From Limnohabitans sp. T6-5 (lineage in GTDB: Bacteria; Pseudomonadota; Gammaproteobacteria; Burkholderiales; Burkholderiaceae_C), in the NCBI RefSeq assembly GCF_003063315.1, contig NZ_NERV01000001.1:1240001-1304000 (forward strand): a DNA stretch of 64,000 nucleotides, written 5' to 3'. Position numbers and translations under genes: made by a program. Positions 50,109 through 60,397 of this stretch are shown here, one piece after another. The notes beneath the pieces were generated by a model. It did no database searches. It saw only the letters and a list, made by a program, of their open reading frames with translations, and was not told where the DNA came from. Each line of letters starts with the position of its first letter. Position 1 is the first letter of the stretch.

Positions 50109-50615
50109 ATGGGAAAAAAGCTCAAAAACACCGTGGAGTGTGTGGCGTGTGCAATAGCTGCGGGTCTGGCGAGCGCAGGTCAAACGTCGAGCGCAGATGC
50201 GACCCAGGACGAAGCGTATACGGCCAGGGTCTGGACCCTGGGAAATTCGTCTTGGATGCCCGATGCTGTGCGGGGCTTGCGCCATGTCAAGTCCACGCAG
50301 GCCTCAGAGGTGTCAGGCTACGATGTCTCGGCCCGCTTCAAGCTGTGTGGCACGTTGGCGTTTGACAGTGCGAGCGTGGTGTATTTGGATGGCAAGCGCA
50401 ATTCGCATTTCAATGTGGGATTGGGCTACTCTGCGACGCATCAGACAGCGTTTGGCAGTGTAGGCGCCAGTGCGGAGTACTTGAAATTGGGGTTGGACTA
50501 TGCGTTCAAACATGCAAAGTTCATGCCATTTGTCGAACTCAATACGCCGGAAAAGCCTGTGGAGGTGAAGTCAGAGCTTGCACCTGTGGTCCTGCCTGCG
50601 TTTGGACCGGTTTGA
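50109..50615 (+). CDS. Hypothetical exported protein
   Basis: 168 residues. The N-terminus (KKLKNTVECVACAIAAGLAS) looks like a signal peptide. The mature part alternates short hydrophobic and polar stretches (FNVGLGYSATHQTAFGSVG; EYLKLGLDYAF), as in small outer-membrane beta structures, and the C-terminus is Pro/Glu-rich. I do not recognise the family. The upstream 155 bases are AT-rich with no clear promoter, and there is no strong ribosome site at ATG 50109, so the exact start and even expression are uncertain. Confidence 0.5.
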   Translation: MGKKLKNTVECVACAIAAGLASAGQTSSADATQDEAYTARVWTLGNSSWMPDAVRGLRHVKSTQASEVSGYDVSARFKLCGTLAFDSASVVYLDGKRNSHFNVGLGYSATHQTAFGSVGASAEYLKLGLDYAFKHAKFMPFVELNTPEKPVEVKSELAPVVLPAFGPV

Positions 50616-50765
50616 GTCGTTCAAGTTTTAACCCCTCCCACCAAAGCCGACTTGACGTCGGATTTTCTCGACGCTTGGTCTGACAGCGGGCTGGTCTGCT
50701 CGCAAGCGTTGAATGGGCTGGGTTGAAGTCTCTTAAATGCGCAAGTCTGGCTGAAACATACATGC

Positions 50766-51749
50766 TCAGGTTCTGCGGTTGAGCAGCTGCGAGGCCAGCA
50801 CCACCATGGCCTGGCGGTAGGCGTTGTCTGGCAGTTGCATGGCGGCATGGATGGCGCGTTGTGCTTCTGCGGCAGCGGCATCTCGAGTCGCGTCCAGGGC
50901 GCCGGTTTCGCGCACGATGCGCACGATGTCGTCGAGCTGGTCGACGCTGCCGGTTTCAATGGCTTCACGCACCACTTGGCTTTGCGCCGAGGTGCCCCGT
51001 TGCATGGCCAAGATGAGTGGCAAAGTGGCTTTTCCTTCGCGCAGGTCATCGCCCAGATTCTTGCCCATTTCTGCGGCATTGCCGTCATAGTCGAGCACGT
51101 CGTCAATGACCTGAAAGGCCGTGCCAAGGGCTTGACCGTATTCGGCGCAGGCGGCTTCGATGTCTGCAGAACTTTGGGCCAGGATGGCGCCCAGCCGGGC
51201 GCTGGCTTCAAACAGCTTGGCTGTCTTGGAGCGGATCACACGCAGATAGCCTTCTTCGTCGAGTGAGGCATCGTGCATGTTCATGAGTTGCAATACTTCG
51301 CCTTCAGCGATCACATTGGTGGCGTCGGCCAAGGTTTGCATGACGCGCATGCTGCCTGCGTCCACCATCATCTGGAAGGCCCGCGAATAAAGGAAGTCGC
51401 CCACCAGCACGCTGGCCGGGTTGCCAAAGTTTTCATTGGCGGTGGGGCGTCCGCGCCGCAGGGTGGATTCGTCCACCACATCGTCGTGCAGCAATGTAGC
51501 CGTGTGGATGAATTCGACCACAGCAGCCAGGTTGTGACGCTGCGCCCCCGTGAAGCCCAAGGCGCCACAGCTGAGCAGCAACAGCACGGGGCGCAAGCGT
51601 TTGCCGCCTGCCGAGATGATGTAACGCGCCACATCGCCGACCAAAGGCACCCCGGAGTCCAGGCGTTGTGCAATGACGCGATCGACCTCGGCCATGTCGG
51701 GGGCCACCAGTGCAAGAACGGCGGCGGTGCTGTTTTCGGAGGCTGACAA
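50766..51749 (-). CDS. ispB: Octaprenyl diphosphate synthase
   Basis: A 327-residue trans-prenyl chain synthase that makes the ubiquinone side chain. The two aspartate-rich motifs are LLHDDVVDESTLRRG and VIDDVLDYDG. Product length is inferred from the IspB group and position next to rplU-rpmA, a conserved divergent arrangement. Confidence 0.94.
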   Translation of the reverse strand: MSASENSTAAVLALVAPDMAEVDRVIAQRLDSGVPLVGDVARYIISAGGKRLRPVLLLLSCGALGFTGAQRHNLAAVVEFIHTATLLHDDVVDESTLRRGRPTANENFGNPASVLVGDFLYSRAFQMMVDAGSMRVMQTLADATNVIAEGEVLQLMNMHDASLDEEGYLRVIRSKTAKLFEASARLGAILAQSSADIEAACAEYGQALGTAFQVIDDVLDYDGNAAEMGKNLGDDLREGKATLPLILAMQRGTSAQSQVVREAIETGSVDQLDDIVRIVRETGALDATRDAAAAEAQRAIHAAMQLPDNAYRQAMVVLASQLLNRRT

Positions 51750-51872
51750 CTTGGAGGTTCCGGAAAAAATTTTTGCCAGCAGGAACTGGCAGGCAGGGGA
51801 GAAAACTCAGCGCATTATAGGGACTGCCCCTGTGCAAGCCGTGCCAAGATGGTGGCGCTGGATCGTGCGCGA

Positions 51873-51901
51873 TTGTCGGGAGTGATATTGCGTGTTAGAA
51901 T
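51873..51901 (+). promoter_or_regulatory. Sigma-70 promoter of rplU-rpmA
   Basis: TTGTCG (51873-51878), 17 bases, TAGAAT (51896-51901). The leader to the rplU start is about 47 bases. Confidence 0.75.
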
Positions 51902-51954
51902 CTTTGGTTCCTTGGGGATTAGCCCTTGGAAACTTCCATTCAAAGAGGTCATTT

Positions 51955-52266
51955 ATGTACGCGGTCATAAAAACCGGTGGCAAACAGTATCGTGTTGTCG
52001 CTGGCGAAAAAATTAAAGTAGAACAGATTGCTGCGGACGTTGGCCAGGAAATCGTGATTGATCAAGTTTTGGCCGTCGGTACCGGCGCTGAACTCAAGAT
52101 CGGCACGCCCCTGGTGTCCGGCGCCACAGTCAAAGCCACAGTTTTGGCGCATGGCAAGCACGACAAAGTGCACATCTTCAAGATGCGCCGTCGCAAGCAC
52201 TATCAGAAACGTCAGGGTCACCGCCAGCAGTTCACCGAATTGCAAATCGGCGCGATCTCTGCCTGA
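51955..52266 (+). CDS. rplU: Ribosomal protein L21
   Basis: 103 residues, [20 protein letters not shown] at the N-terminus, [16 protein letters not shown] near the C-terminus, both standard for bL21. AGAGG precedes ATG 51955. In operon with rpmA. Confidence 0.98.
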   Translation: MYAVIKTGGKQYRVVAGEKIKVEQIAADVGQEIVIDQVLAVGTGAELKIGTPLVSGATVKATVLAHGKHDKVHIFKMRRRKHYQKRQGHRQQFTELQIGAISA

Positions 52267-52278
52267 GGAGAATAGGTC

Positions 52279-52539
52279 ATGGCACAGAAAAAAGGCGGCG
52301 GCTCTACGCGCAACGGTCGTGATTCCAAGCCAAAGATGCTGGGTGTCAAGGCTTTCGGTGGTGAACTGATCAGCGCTGGCTCGATCATTGTTCGTCAACG
52401 TGGTACCAAGTTCCATGCTGGCAGCAATGTCGGTATCGGCAAGGACCACACTCTGTTTGCCTTGGTTGACGGCCACGTGTCGTTCTCAACCAAAGGTGAG
52501 CTCAGCAAGCACATGGTCAACGTGACACCGGCTGTTTAA
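52279..52539 (+). CDS. rpmA: Ribosomal protein L27
   Basis: 86 residues. The N-terminal tail [16 protein letters not shown] reaches the peptidyl transferase centre. It begins directly, without the cleaved extension seen in Firmicutes. GAGGAG precedes the start. Confidence 0.98.
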   Translation: MAQKKGGGSTRNGRDSKPKMLGVKAFGGELISAGSIIVRQRGTKFHAGSNVGIGKDHTLFALVDGHVSFSTKGELSKHMVNVTPAV

Positions 52540-52564
52540 GCCTGTCTCGCCCATTGCGAAGAGG

Positions 52565-52586
52565 AGCCCCGCAAGCCGGGGCTTTT
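52565..52586 (+). terminator. Intrinsic terminator between rpmA and obgE
   Basis: A 7-bp stem AGCCCCG (52565-52571) with CGGGGCT (52577-52583), loop CAAGC, then TTTT and a further TTTT after four bases. It separates the ribosomal genes from obgE and may be partial, since the three are often co-transcribed. Confidence 0.75.
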
Positions 52587-52612
52587 CGCATTTTGGCTCG
52601 CTGGTATTTTGA

Positions 52613-53743
<1,131 letters not shown>

Positions 53744-53791
53744 TCGCCGGTATAACCCAGGTCCCCCGTTCGGGCCGCAGCATCCTTGAGC

Positions 53792-54928
53792 ATGACCACT
53801 CCTGCCCTTTCTTCTGTTTTGCGTGACGCACGTCGCATCGTGGTCAAAGTCGGCTCCAGCCTGGTGACCAATGAGGGTCGCGGTCTGGATGAGGCGGCGA
53901 TTGGTGAATGGTGCCGTCAGATGGCTTTGCTGGTCGGGCAGGGCAAAGAAGTGATCATGGTCTCCAGCGGTGCGATTGCTGAGGGCATGAAACGCCTCGG
54001 CTGGACGACCCGCCCGAGCGAAGTGCCCGCCTTGCAAGCCGCGGCCGCCGTCGGCCAAATGGGCTTGGCGCAAATGTACGAAACCAAACTGCGTGAAAAC
54101 GGCATGGGCAGCGCCCAGGTGCTGCTCACGCACGCGGACCTGGCCGACCGTGAGCGTTACCTCAACGCCCGTTCGACCTTGCTCACTTTGTTGCAACACC
54201 ACGTGTTGCCAGTCATCAACGAAAACGACACGGTGGTCAACGACGAGATCAAGTTTGGCGACAACGACACCCTGGGTGCCTTGGTGGCCAATTTGGTGGA
54301 AGCCGATGTGCTGGTTATCCTGACCGACCAAAAAGGTCTGTACACCGCCGATCCGCGCAAAGACCCTGCGGCCCAATTTGTGCACGAAGCCCGTGCAGGT
54401 GATCTGGCGCTGGAAGCCATGGCCGGTGGCGCGGGATCGAGCATCGGCAAGGGCGGCATGATCACCAAAATCCTGGCGGCCAAGCGCGCAGCGGGTTCCG
54501 GTGCATCCACCGTGATTGCCTGGGGGCGTGAGCCCGATGCGCTGCTGCGCCTGGCGCAAGGCGAAATCATTGGTACCTTGCTGGTGGCCCAAACGGCCAA
54601 GCAGCAAGCGCGCAAGCAATGGATGGCCGATCACCTGCAATTGCGTGGCTCGGTCACGGTCGATGCCGGTGCGGCCCACAAGGTGCTGACCGAAGGCAAG
54701 AGCCTGTTGCCCATCGGCATGAGCAGCGTATCCGGGGAGTTTTCCCGCGGCGATGTGATCGCCATACGCGATGTGCAAGGGATGGAAATCGCTCGCGGCT
54801 TGGCCAACTACGCCAGCGCCGAAGCCCGCTTGCTGTGCCGCAAGCCTTCACACGACCACGAGGCTTTGCTGGGGTACACGGCCGAGCCCGAGATGGTGCA
54901 CCGGGACAACATGATCTTGTCGCACTGA
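53792..54928 (+). CDS. proB: Glutamate 5-kinase
   Basis: A 378-residue enzyme, first step of proline synthesis. The kinase domain has [15 protein letters not shown] and [19 protein letters not shown]; a C-terminal PUA domain ([14 protein letters not shown]) is present. Start ATG 53792 (MTTPALSS). Confidence 0.96.
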   Translation: MTTPALSSVLRDARRIVVKVGSSLVTNEGRGLDEAAIGEWCRQMALLVGQGKEVIMVSSGAIAEGMKRLGWTTRPSEVPALQAAAAVGQMGLAQMYETKLRENGMGSAQVLLTHADLADRERYLNARSTLLTLLQHHVLPVINENDTVVNDEIKFGDNDTLGALVANLVEADVLVILTDQKGLYTADPRKDPAAQFVHEARAGDLALEAMAGGAGSSIGKGGMITKILAAKRAAGSGASTVIAWGREPDALLRLAQGEIIGTLLVAQTAKQQARKQWMADHLQLRGSVTVDAGAAHKVLTEGKSLLPIGMSSVSGEFSRGDVIAIRDVQGMEIARGLANYASAEARLLCRKPSHDHEALLGYTAEPEMVHRDNMILSH

Positions 54929-54969
54929 AAGCGCGGCCGGGCGCTCTGGCATAGACACAGCTCAGACAT

Positions 54970-55037
54970 GTCGGGCTCTTCGAGCGCCGATCTAAGGAGC
55001 GCAGTGCTGCTGTAGTTCGGTACTCGAAGGGTCCGAC
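54970..55037. repeat. REP-like inverted pair between proB and rppH
   Basis: 54970-54994 (GTCGGGCTCTTCGAGCGCCG ...) matches the reverse complement of 55013-55037 at 20 of 25 bases. The centre CGCAGTGCTGC is itself a small palindrome, so the whole 68 bases can fold into one long imperfect hairpin. Related units occur at 60306-60397 and 62341-62413. The rest of the 190-base gap (54929-55120) shows no gene. Confidence 0.7.
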
Positions 55038-55120
55038 GTTGACTATTGACCCATAAAGCCTGAAAAGTCCTGCTGCTACGTGTGCAGGCTTAGTCGGCCT
55101 GCCCATGAAGCAAGCTGCGT

Positions 55121-55738
55121 TCAACCTTGCGGATTGGGATCGAAACTTGCCCCCGGCGGCAACTCCATGTGCAGTGGCGCTTGCATGTCGTGGGATGGGG
55201 GCTCTTGTTCAAACCCATCACGACCGCCCCGAGGCACACCCCGTAAATAGCGGTTGTGTCTTTCTTGGCGGGGCAGAAAACGTGCCAGCTCGGTCAGCGC
55301 CATTTCATACACACCACGCTTGAACTCCACCACCACGTCGAGCGGTACCCAGTAGTCGTTCCAACGCCATGCGTCGAACTCCGGATGATCGGTGGCGCGC
55401 AAGTTCAGGTGGTGGTCGTGCGTAACCAATTGCAGCAGATACCAGATCTGTTTCTGGCCTTTGTAAAAGCCGCGAGCATCCCTGCGGATGAAGCGGTCTG
55501 GCACTTCATAGCGCAACCAGTCACGGGTTCGGGCCACGATACGCACATGCTCCGGGTGGAGCCCCACTTCTTCATGCAGTTCTCTGAACATCGCCTGTTC
55601 TGGACTCTCGCCCCGATCGATGCCGCCTTGTGGAAACTGCCAGCTGTGGGTTCTGATGCGCTTGCCCCAGAAAACCTGATTTCTCTGGTTGAGCAGAATG
55701 ATGCCGACGTTCGGCCTAAAGCCTTCACGGTCAAGCAT
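55121..55738 (-). CDS. rppH: RNA pyrophosphohydrolase RppH
   Basis: A 205-residue Nudix enzyme that removes pyrophosphate from 5' ends of mRNA and so starts decay. [14 protein letters not shown] and [18 protein letters not shown] are the RppH signature, with the Nudix box completed by ELHEEVGL. Starts at ATG 55738. A 45-residue C-terminal extension beyond E. coli RppH is low in complexity. Divergent from proS. Confidence 0.93.
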   Translation of the reverse strand: MLDREGFRPNVGIILLNQRNQVFWGKRIRTHSWQFPQGGIDRGESPEQAMFRELHEEVGLHPEHVRIVARTRDWLRYEVPDRFIRRDARGFYKGQKQIWYLLQLVTHDHHLNLRATDHPEFDAWRWNDYWVPLDVVVEFKRGVYEMALTELARFLPRQERHNRYLRGVPRGGRDGFEQEPPSHDMQAPLHMELPPGASFDPNPQG

Positions 55739-55837
55739 AATCAACCCCAAATTTTTAAATTGTGTCCATTATGCACGCCGCATTGGCGCTCGCTCTTGGA
55801 TGTTTCCCTGATTCCCCTGTTTTGTTAGCGTGCCGCG

Positions 55838-57583
55838 ATGAAAGCTTCCCGATTCCTCATTTCCACTCTCAAAGAAGCGCCCGCAGACGCTGAGGTCGTC
55901 AGTCACAAGCTCATGACCCGTGCCGGCATGATCAAGAAACTCGGCGCTGGCATCTACAACTACATGCCCATGGGCTTGCGGGTGATCCGCAAAGTCGAGG
56001 CCATCGTTCGCGAAGAGATGAACCGCGCAGGCGCCATCGAGATGACCATGCCCGTGGTGCAGCCTGCTGAACTCTGGCAAGAGACGGGCCGCTTTGACAA
56101 GATGGGCCCAGAATTGCTGCGCATCAAGGATCGCCATGGCCGCGATTTCGTGATCCAGCCGACCAGTGAAGAAGTGGTGACCGACGTGGTGCGCCAGGAA
56201 GTGCGCAGCTACAAACAGCTGCCGAAGAACTTCTACCAAATCCAGACCAAGTTCCGCGACGAGCGCCGTCCGCGCTTTGGCCTGATGCGTGGCCGCGAGT
56301 TCATCATGAAAGACGCCTACAGCTTTGACCGTGACATGGTCAGCGCCAAGGCCAGCTACCAGGTGATGGCCGCCGCTTATCGCCGCATCTTTGACCGCTT
56401 TGGCTTGACCTACCGCGCCGTGGCTGCCGATAGCGGGGCCATTGGGGGCGATTTGAGTGAAGAGTTCCAGGTGATCGCAGCCACCGGTGAAGACGCCATC
56501 GTCTATTGCCCCACCAGCAGCTACGCCGCCAACATGGAAAAGGCCGAGGCCCTGGCACCCAGTCAGCCGCGCGGTGCGGCCACGCAAGTGCTGACCAAGA
56601 CGGCGACACCCGGCAAGAGCACCTGCGAAGACGTGGCTGCCTTGTTGAATGTGCCGCTGACCACCACCGTCAAGTCGCTGGTGCTGGCGACTGACACGCT
56701 CAATGAACAGGGCGAAATCGTGAAATCGCAAGTCTGGCTCTTGCTGCTGCGCGGCGACCACGACATGAACGAGGTCAAGGTCGGCAAACTGCCCGGCATG
56801 GAAGGCGGTTTCCGCTTTGCCACGCTGAGCGAAATCGAAGATCACTTCGGCTGCAAGCCCGGCTACCTCGGCCCCTTGAACCTGAAAAAGCCCGTGCACC
56901 TGGTGGCCGACCGCGACGTGGCTGTGATGGCCGACTGGATCTGCGGCGCCAACGAAGAAGACTTCCACATCACCGGCGTCAACTGGGGCCGTGACCTGCC
57001 CGAACCTGCCCTGGTGGCCGACATCCGCAACGTGGTCGCTGGCGACAAGTCGCCCGACGGCCAGGGCGAGCTGGCCATCGAGCGCGGCATCGAAGTCGGC
57101 CATGTGTTCTATTTGGGCACCAAATATTCCAAGGCCATGAACGCCACTTTCCTGGGCGAAGACGGCAAGCCCCAATTTTTGGAAATGGGCTGCTACGGCA
57201 TCGGCGTCACGCGCCTGCCCGCCGCCGCCATTGAGCAAAACCACGACGAGCGCGGCATCATCTGGCCGGACGCGATTGCGCCATTTACCGTGGTGGTCTG
57301 CCCCATTGGCATGGACCGGAGTGAAGCCGTCAAGGCGGAAGCCGAGCGGATCTACGCCGCTTTCCTGGCCGATGGTATTGATGTGATCCTGGACGACCGT
57401 GGCGAGCGCCCCGGCGCCATGTTTGCCGACTGGGAGCTGATCGGTGTGCCGCACCGCATCACCATCGGCGACAAGGGCCTCAAAGACGGCTTGGTCGAAT
57501 ACCAGCACCGCCGCGATGCCGAGTCCAGCAAAGTCGCTGTGGCCGACATCGTGGCCCACCTCAAGGCACGCCTGGCGGGCTGA
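55838..57583 (+). CDS. proS: Prolyl-tRNA synthetase
   Basis: A 581-residue class II synthetase of the bacterial type, with the YbaK-like editing domain inserted (about residues 225-390). Motif 2 ([17 protein letters not shown]) and motif 3 ([16 protein letters not shown]) are present, and the anticodon domain is at the C-terminus. It may charge the tRNA-Pro encoded at 49.9 kb. Confidence 0.98.
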   Translation: MKASRFLISTLKEAPADAEVVSHKLMTRAGMIKKLGAGIYNYMPMGLRVIRKVEAIVREEMNRAGAIEMTMPVVQPAELWQETGRFDKMGPELLRIKDRHGRDFVIQPTSEEVVTDVVRQEVRSYKQLPKNFYQIQTKFRDERRPRFGLMRGREFIMKDAYSFDRDMVSAKASYQVMAAAYRRIFDRFGLTYRAVAADSGAIGGDLSEEFQVIAATGEDAIVYCPTSSYAANMEKAEALAPSQPRGAATQVLTKTATPGKSTCEDVAALLNVPLTTTVKSLVLATDTLNEQGEIVKSQVWLLLLRGDHDMNEVKVGKLPGMEGGFRFATLSEIEDHFGCKPGYLGPLNLKKPVHLVADRDVAVMADWICGANEEDFHITGVNWGRDLPEPALVADIRNVVAGDKSPDGQGELAIERGIEVGHVFYLGTKYSKAMNATFLGEDGKPQFLEMGCYGIGVTRLPAAAIEQNHDERGIIWPDAIAPFTVVVCPIGMDRSEAVKAEAERIYAAFLADGIDVILDDRGERPGAMFADWELIGVPHRITIGDKGLKDGLVEYQHRRDAESSKVAVADIVAHLKARLAG

Positions 57584-57615
57584 AGCCTGTACAAAGGCTG
57601 CTGAGGATTCGCCCG

Positions 57616-58221
57616 ATGCGCCGTGCATTTTTGGCTCAAGTCCTGCTGGGGCTGTGGCCTTCGGGTTTTGTTTGGGCGGGCTCTCAAATTGAAGAGCCGC
57701 TATCTCATTCGGTGCGCTCGGCCTTGAGCGCCGCCATATCGGCCGCTGCTCCGCCTGAACCGCTTTTAAGCACGCCCCAGGAGCAGCAGGCCTACTCCCA
57801 ATGGCAGGCGGCCAGTCAGCAGCGGATTGCGCGCTACAAACACCATCCCACCGAGCGAGTCGAGTTTTTGCAAACCCTTTGGTACGAGGCCCGCCGTGCC
57901 GGCCTGCCTTTGTCACTGATTCTGGGGGTGGTGCAGGTTGAAAGCGCGTTCCGCAAATATGCGGTCTCCAGCGCCGGGGCCATGGGCTACATGCAAGTCA
58001 TGCCATTTTGGGCGCGCACCATTGGAGATGGTGATGCGAGCAGACTGTTTCACATGCAAAGCAATCTGCGCTTTGGTTGTGTGATCTTGCGCCACTACCT
58101 GGATCGAGAGCGTGGTGACACTTTTATGGCACTGGGCCGCTACAACGGCAGCCGAGGGCAGGCGGCCTATCCGCAAGCCGTGCTGGCAGCGCAACGGCAG
58201 TGGCTGCATCCTGCGGACTGA
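57616..58221 (+). CDS. Lytic murein transglycosylase (SLT domain)
   Basis: A 201-residue exported protein with signal peptide MRRAFLAQVLLGLWPSGFVWA. The SLT domain (from about residue 95) has the catalytic Glu in VVQVESAFRKYAVSSAGAMG, then YMQVMPFWARTIG and LGRYNGS. It cleaves peptidoglycan with anhydro-muramic product. It follows proS by 32 bases. Confidence 0.9.
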   Translation: MRRAFLAQVLLGLWPSGFVWAGSQIEEPLSHSVRSALSAAISAAAPPEPLLSTPQEQQAYSQWQAASQQRIARYKHHPTERVEFLQTLWYEARRAGLPLSLILGVVQVESAFRKYAVSSAGAMGYMQVMPFWARTIGDGDASRLFHMQSNLRFGCVILRHYLDRERGDTFMALGRYNGSRGQAAYPQAVLAAQRQWLHPAD

Positions 58222-58227
58222 AAACCA

Positions 58228-58251
58228 CAGAGCCACCCGAAGGTGGCTCTG
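58228..58251. terminator. Terminator between the transglycosylase gene and grxD
   Basis: A perfect 10-bp stem CAGAGCCACC (58228-58237) with GGTGGCTCTG (58242-58251), loop CGAA. On the minus strand it is followed by GGTTTTC, so it chiefly serves grxD. Confidence 0.7.
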
Positions 58252-58274
58252 ATGTGCGGGTGCACGCCAGTCGT

Positions 58275-58598
58275 TCAGGCCTGACCGTTGATCACCTGTT
58301 GCAACTCGCCCGATTCGTACATGTCCATCATGATGTCGGAGCCGCCAATGAACTCGCCCTTGACGTAAAGCTGGGGGATGGTGGGCCAGTTGCTGTATTC
58401 CTTGATGCCTTGACGGATTTCAGCGTCGTCCAGCACGTTCACGGTCTTGACGGTCTTGGTGTCCACGCCACAAGCCTTGAGGATCTGGATCGCGCGGCCG
58501 GAGAAGCCACACATGGGGAAGCTGGCGCTGCCCTTCATGAACAGGGTGATCTCATTGCCTTTGACGAGTTCGTCGATGCGTTGCTGGGTGTCGCTCAT
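58275..58598 (-). CDS. grxD: Monothiol glutaredoxin (Grx4 type)
   Basis: A 107-residue glutaredoxin with active site CGFS (FPMCGFSGRA), WPTIPQLYVKGEFIGG and DIMMDMYESGEL. CGFS proteins carry [2Fe-2S] clusters and pair with BolA/IbaG proteins; ibaG is at 16.1 kb. Start ATG 58598 follows GGAG. Confidence 0.95.
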   Translation of the reverse strand: MSDTQQRIDELVKGNEITLFMKGSASFPMCGFSGRAIQILKACGVDTKTVKTVNVLDDAEIRQGIKEYSNWPTIPQLYVKGEFIGGSDIMMDMYESGELQQVINGQA

Positions 58599-58784
58599 GG
58601 TCTTTACTCCAAATAGGGCCGATTTCGAATGGACTGAATTATCCCCCCGATTGAAAACCTGCAACGCTACAAGGGGTCAGCCCAGGCCTGAGTGGGTGGC
58701 AATCCGAAGGGCTTGGTCAGGGACAATCGGCCAAAATGTGCCTGCATGCTGAGAACCCATGAACGCAAGAATGGAGCCAATCCC

Positions 58785-59177
58785 ATGATTGACCACCTCG
58801 ACCACCTGGTGCTGACCACCTTCAACGAAGACGCCTGCGTCGACTTCTACACCCGTGTCATGGGCATGACGCGGGAGCGCTTTGTGGGTGGCACGCCGCC
58901 CGTGACGCGCCAAGCCTTCAAATTTGGCCACCAGAAAATCAATCTGCATGTGCGCGGCAAAGAGTTCGAGCCCAAGGCCCACTTGCCTGTGCCGGGGGCC
59001 CTGGACCTGTGTTTCATCGCCTCGGTACCGCTGGACGAGGTGATGGCCCGGCTGGCCGCGCAGAACTGGCCCATCGTCGAAGGACCGGTCATGCGCACAG
59101 GGGCTACCCAAAAAATCAGGTCGGTCTATGTGCGCGACCCTGACCTGAACCTGATCGAAATCTCCGAGCTGGCCTGA
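58785..59177 (+). CDS. VOC (glyoxalase/dioxygenase) family protein
   Basis: 130 residues forming two beta-alpha-beta-beta-beta units (DHLDHLVLTTF; VDFYTRVMGM; SVYVRDPDLNLIEISEL). The metal-ligand positions look partly kept (the His of DHL, the Glu near the end). Substrate unknown. GGAG precedes ATG 58785. It converges with the TctC-like gene. Confidence 0.85.
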   Translation: MIDHLDHLVLTTFNEDACVDFYTRVMGMTRERFVGGTPPVTRQAFKFGHQKINLHVRGKEFEPKAHLPVPGALDLCFIASVPLDEVMARLAAQNWPIVEGPVMRTGATQKIRSVYVRDPDLNLIEISELA

Positions 59178-59194
59178 GCAGCAGGGCAGGGGTC

Positions 59195-60181
59195 TCAGTC
59201 GGCGTAGACACCGGCTGAGCGGATCACCGGGCCCCATTTGTTGATTTCAGACTGCAGCCAGGTCCGCAGGCCTTCGGGGGATTGCTTGGATTCCGGCACG
59301 ATCTCGGCCCCCAGGTCGGCCATGCGGGCGGCAAAGGCGGGGTCTTTCAGGCTGGCGCGGATGGCCGAGCCCACCTTCTCGATCACGGCTGCGGGCGTGC
59401 CTTTGGGGGCATAGACGCCGTGCCAGACCAGGACTTCAAAGTCCTTCAAGCCGCTTTCGTTCAGAGTGGGTGCATCGGGCAGTGCGCGGATGCGCTGCTT
59501 GGTGGTCACGCCGTACATGCGCACCGTGCCCGCCTTGATGTGTTGCGTGGTTTGGGTGGTCTGGTCGCACAACAGGTCCACTTGCCCACCCAGCAGGGCG
59601 TTCATGGCAGGCGCCGTGCCCGAAAACGGCACCGTGGTCAGATCGACCCCCATCGCCTGCTGGAACAGCATGCCGCACAGGTGAGACACCGCGCCCAGGC
59701 CCGCGTTGGCCAGGTTGATGGTCTTGGCGTTGGCTTTGACGTAGCTGCTGAGCTCCTGCAGATTTTTGGCCGGCAGGTCCTTGCGGCCCAGCAGGGTCAT
59801 GGGCACGTCCACCACCTGGCTGACGTACTCGAAGTCGGTCAGTGGGTTGAAGGCCATCTTGCGGTACAGCGCGGGTGCGGTCGACATGCCGTTGTGGTGG
59901 ATCAGGAAGGTGTAGCCATCAGGGTTGGCCTTGGCCACGTAGGCGCCAGCCAGCGTGCCCCCGGCACCGACTTTGTTCTCGACCAGCACGGTCTGACCCA
60001 GTGATTTGCCCATGGTGGCGGCCAGCGTGCGCGCCACGATGTCGGTGGGGCCGCCTGCGGCAAAAGGCACCACCAGGGTGATGGGTTTGGCCGGGTAAGT
60101 CTGGGCGCAGACGATGCCGCTGAGCAGCAAACATGCAGCGCTCAGCAAAGTTTGGATGAGGGGTAGGGGCATGAGACGCAT
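59195..60181 (-). CDS. TctC/Bug-family periplasmic binding protein
   Basis: A 328-residue extracytoplasmic binding protein with signal peptide ending SGIVCA. YPAKPITLVVPFAAGGPTD and LVENKVGAGGTLAGAYVAKA are typical of the Bug receptors that are greatly expanded in Burkholderiales. They bind organic acids. No TctA or TctB membrane partner is near, so it is an orphan as most Bug proteins are. Start ATG 60181. Confidence 0.92.
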   Translation of the reverse strand: MRLMPLPLIQTLLSAACLLLSGIVCAQTYPAKPITLVVPFAAGGPTDIVARTLAATMGKSLGQTVLVENKVGAGGTLAGAYVAKANPDGYTFLIHHNGMSTAPALYRKMAFNPLTDFEYVSQVVDVPMTLLGRKDLPAKNLQELSSYVKANAKTINLANAGLGAVSHLCGMLFQQAMGVDLTTVPFSGTAPAMNALLGGQVDLLCDQTTQTTQHIKAGTVRMYGVTTKQRIRALPDAPTLNESGLKDFEVLVWHGVYAPKGTPAAVIEKVGSAIRASLKDPAFAARMADLGAEIVPESKQSPEGLRTWLQSEINKWGPVIRSAGVYAD

Positions 60182-60369
60182 GGAGGTGCCTTTCAGTACA
60201 AAACGGACGAACCGAAAAGCATGCTGCGGCAAATGGGACTCTGGCGCAATGGGAAGAACACCCATAGACCAGTGCTTGCTGACGTATGTGTGGCGCGTTG
60301 TGCATGTCTGACTCTGCGAGTGTCGACCTACGGAGGAGGGGCGCAGCCAAGGCTTGGGGGCGCGGGTTT
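60182..60369. other. Gap between TctC-like gene and prmC
   Basis: 188 bases. The right half holds the first arm of a REP-like repeat (60306-60333). I see no gene, and no promoter that I would stand by, in the remainder. Confidence 0.5.
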
Positions 60370-60397
60370 TCACCGGCCGGTGCCCAAAGCCTCCGAC
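60306..60397. repeat. REP-like inverted pair overlapping the prmC 3' end
   Basis: 60306-60333 matches 54970-54997 at about 20 of 27 bases. 60380-60397 with following bases resembles the inverted arm of the same repeat (TCCGACGTTG is shared exactly). The second arm lies inside prmC and supplies its last codons. Confidence 0.6.
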
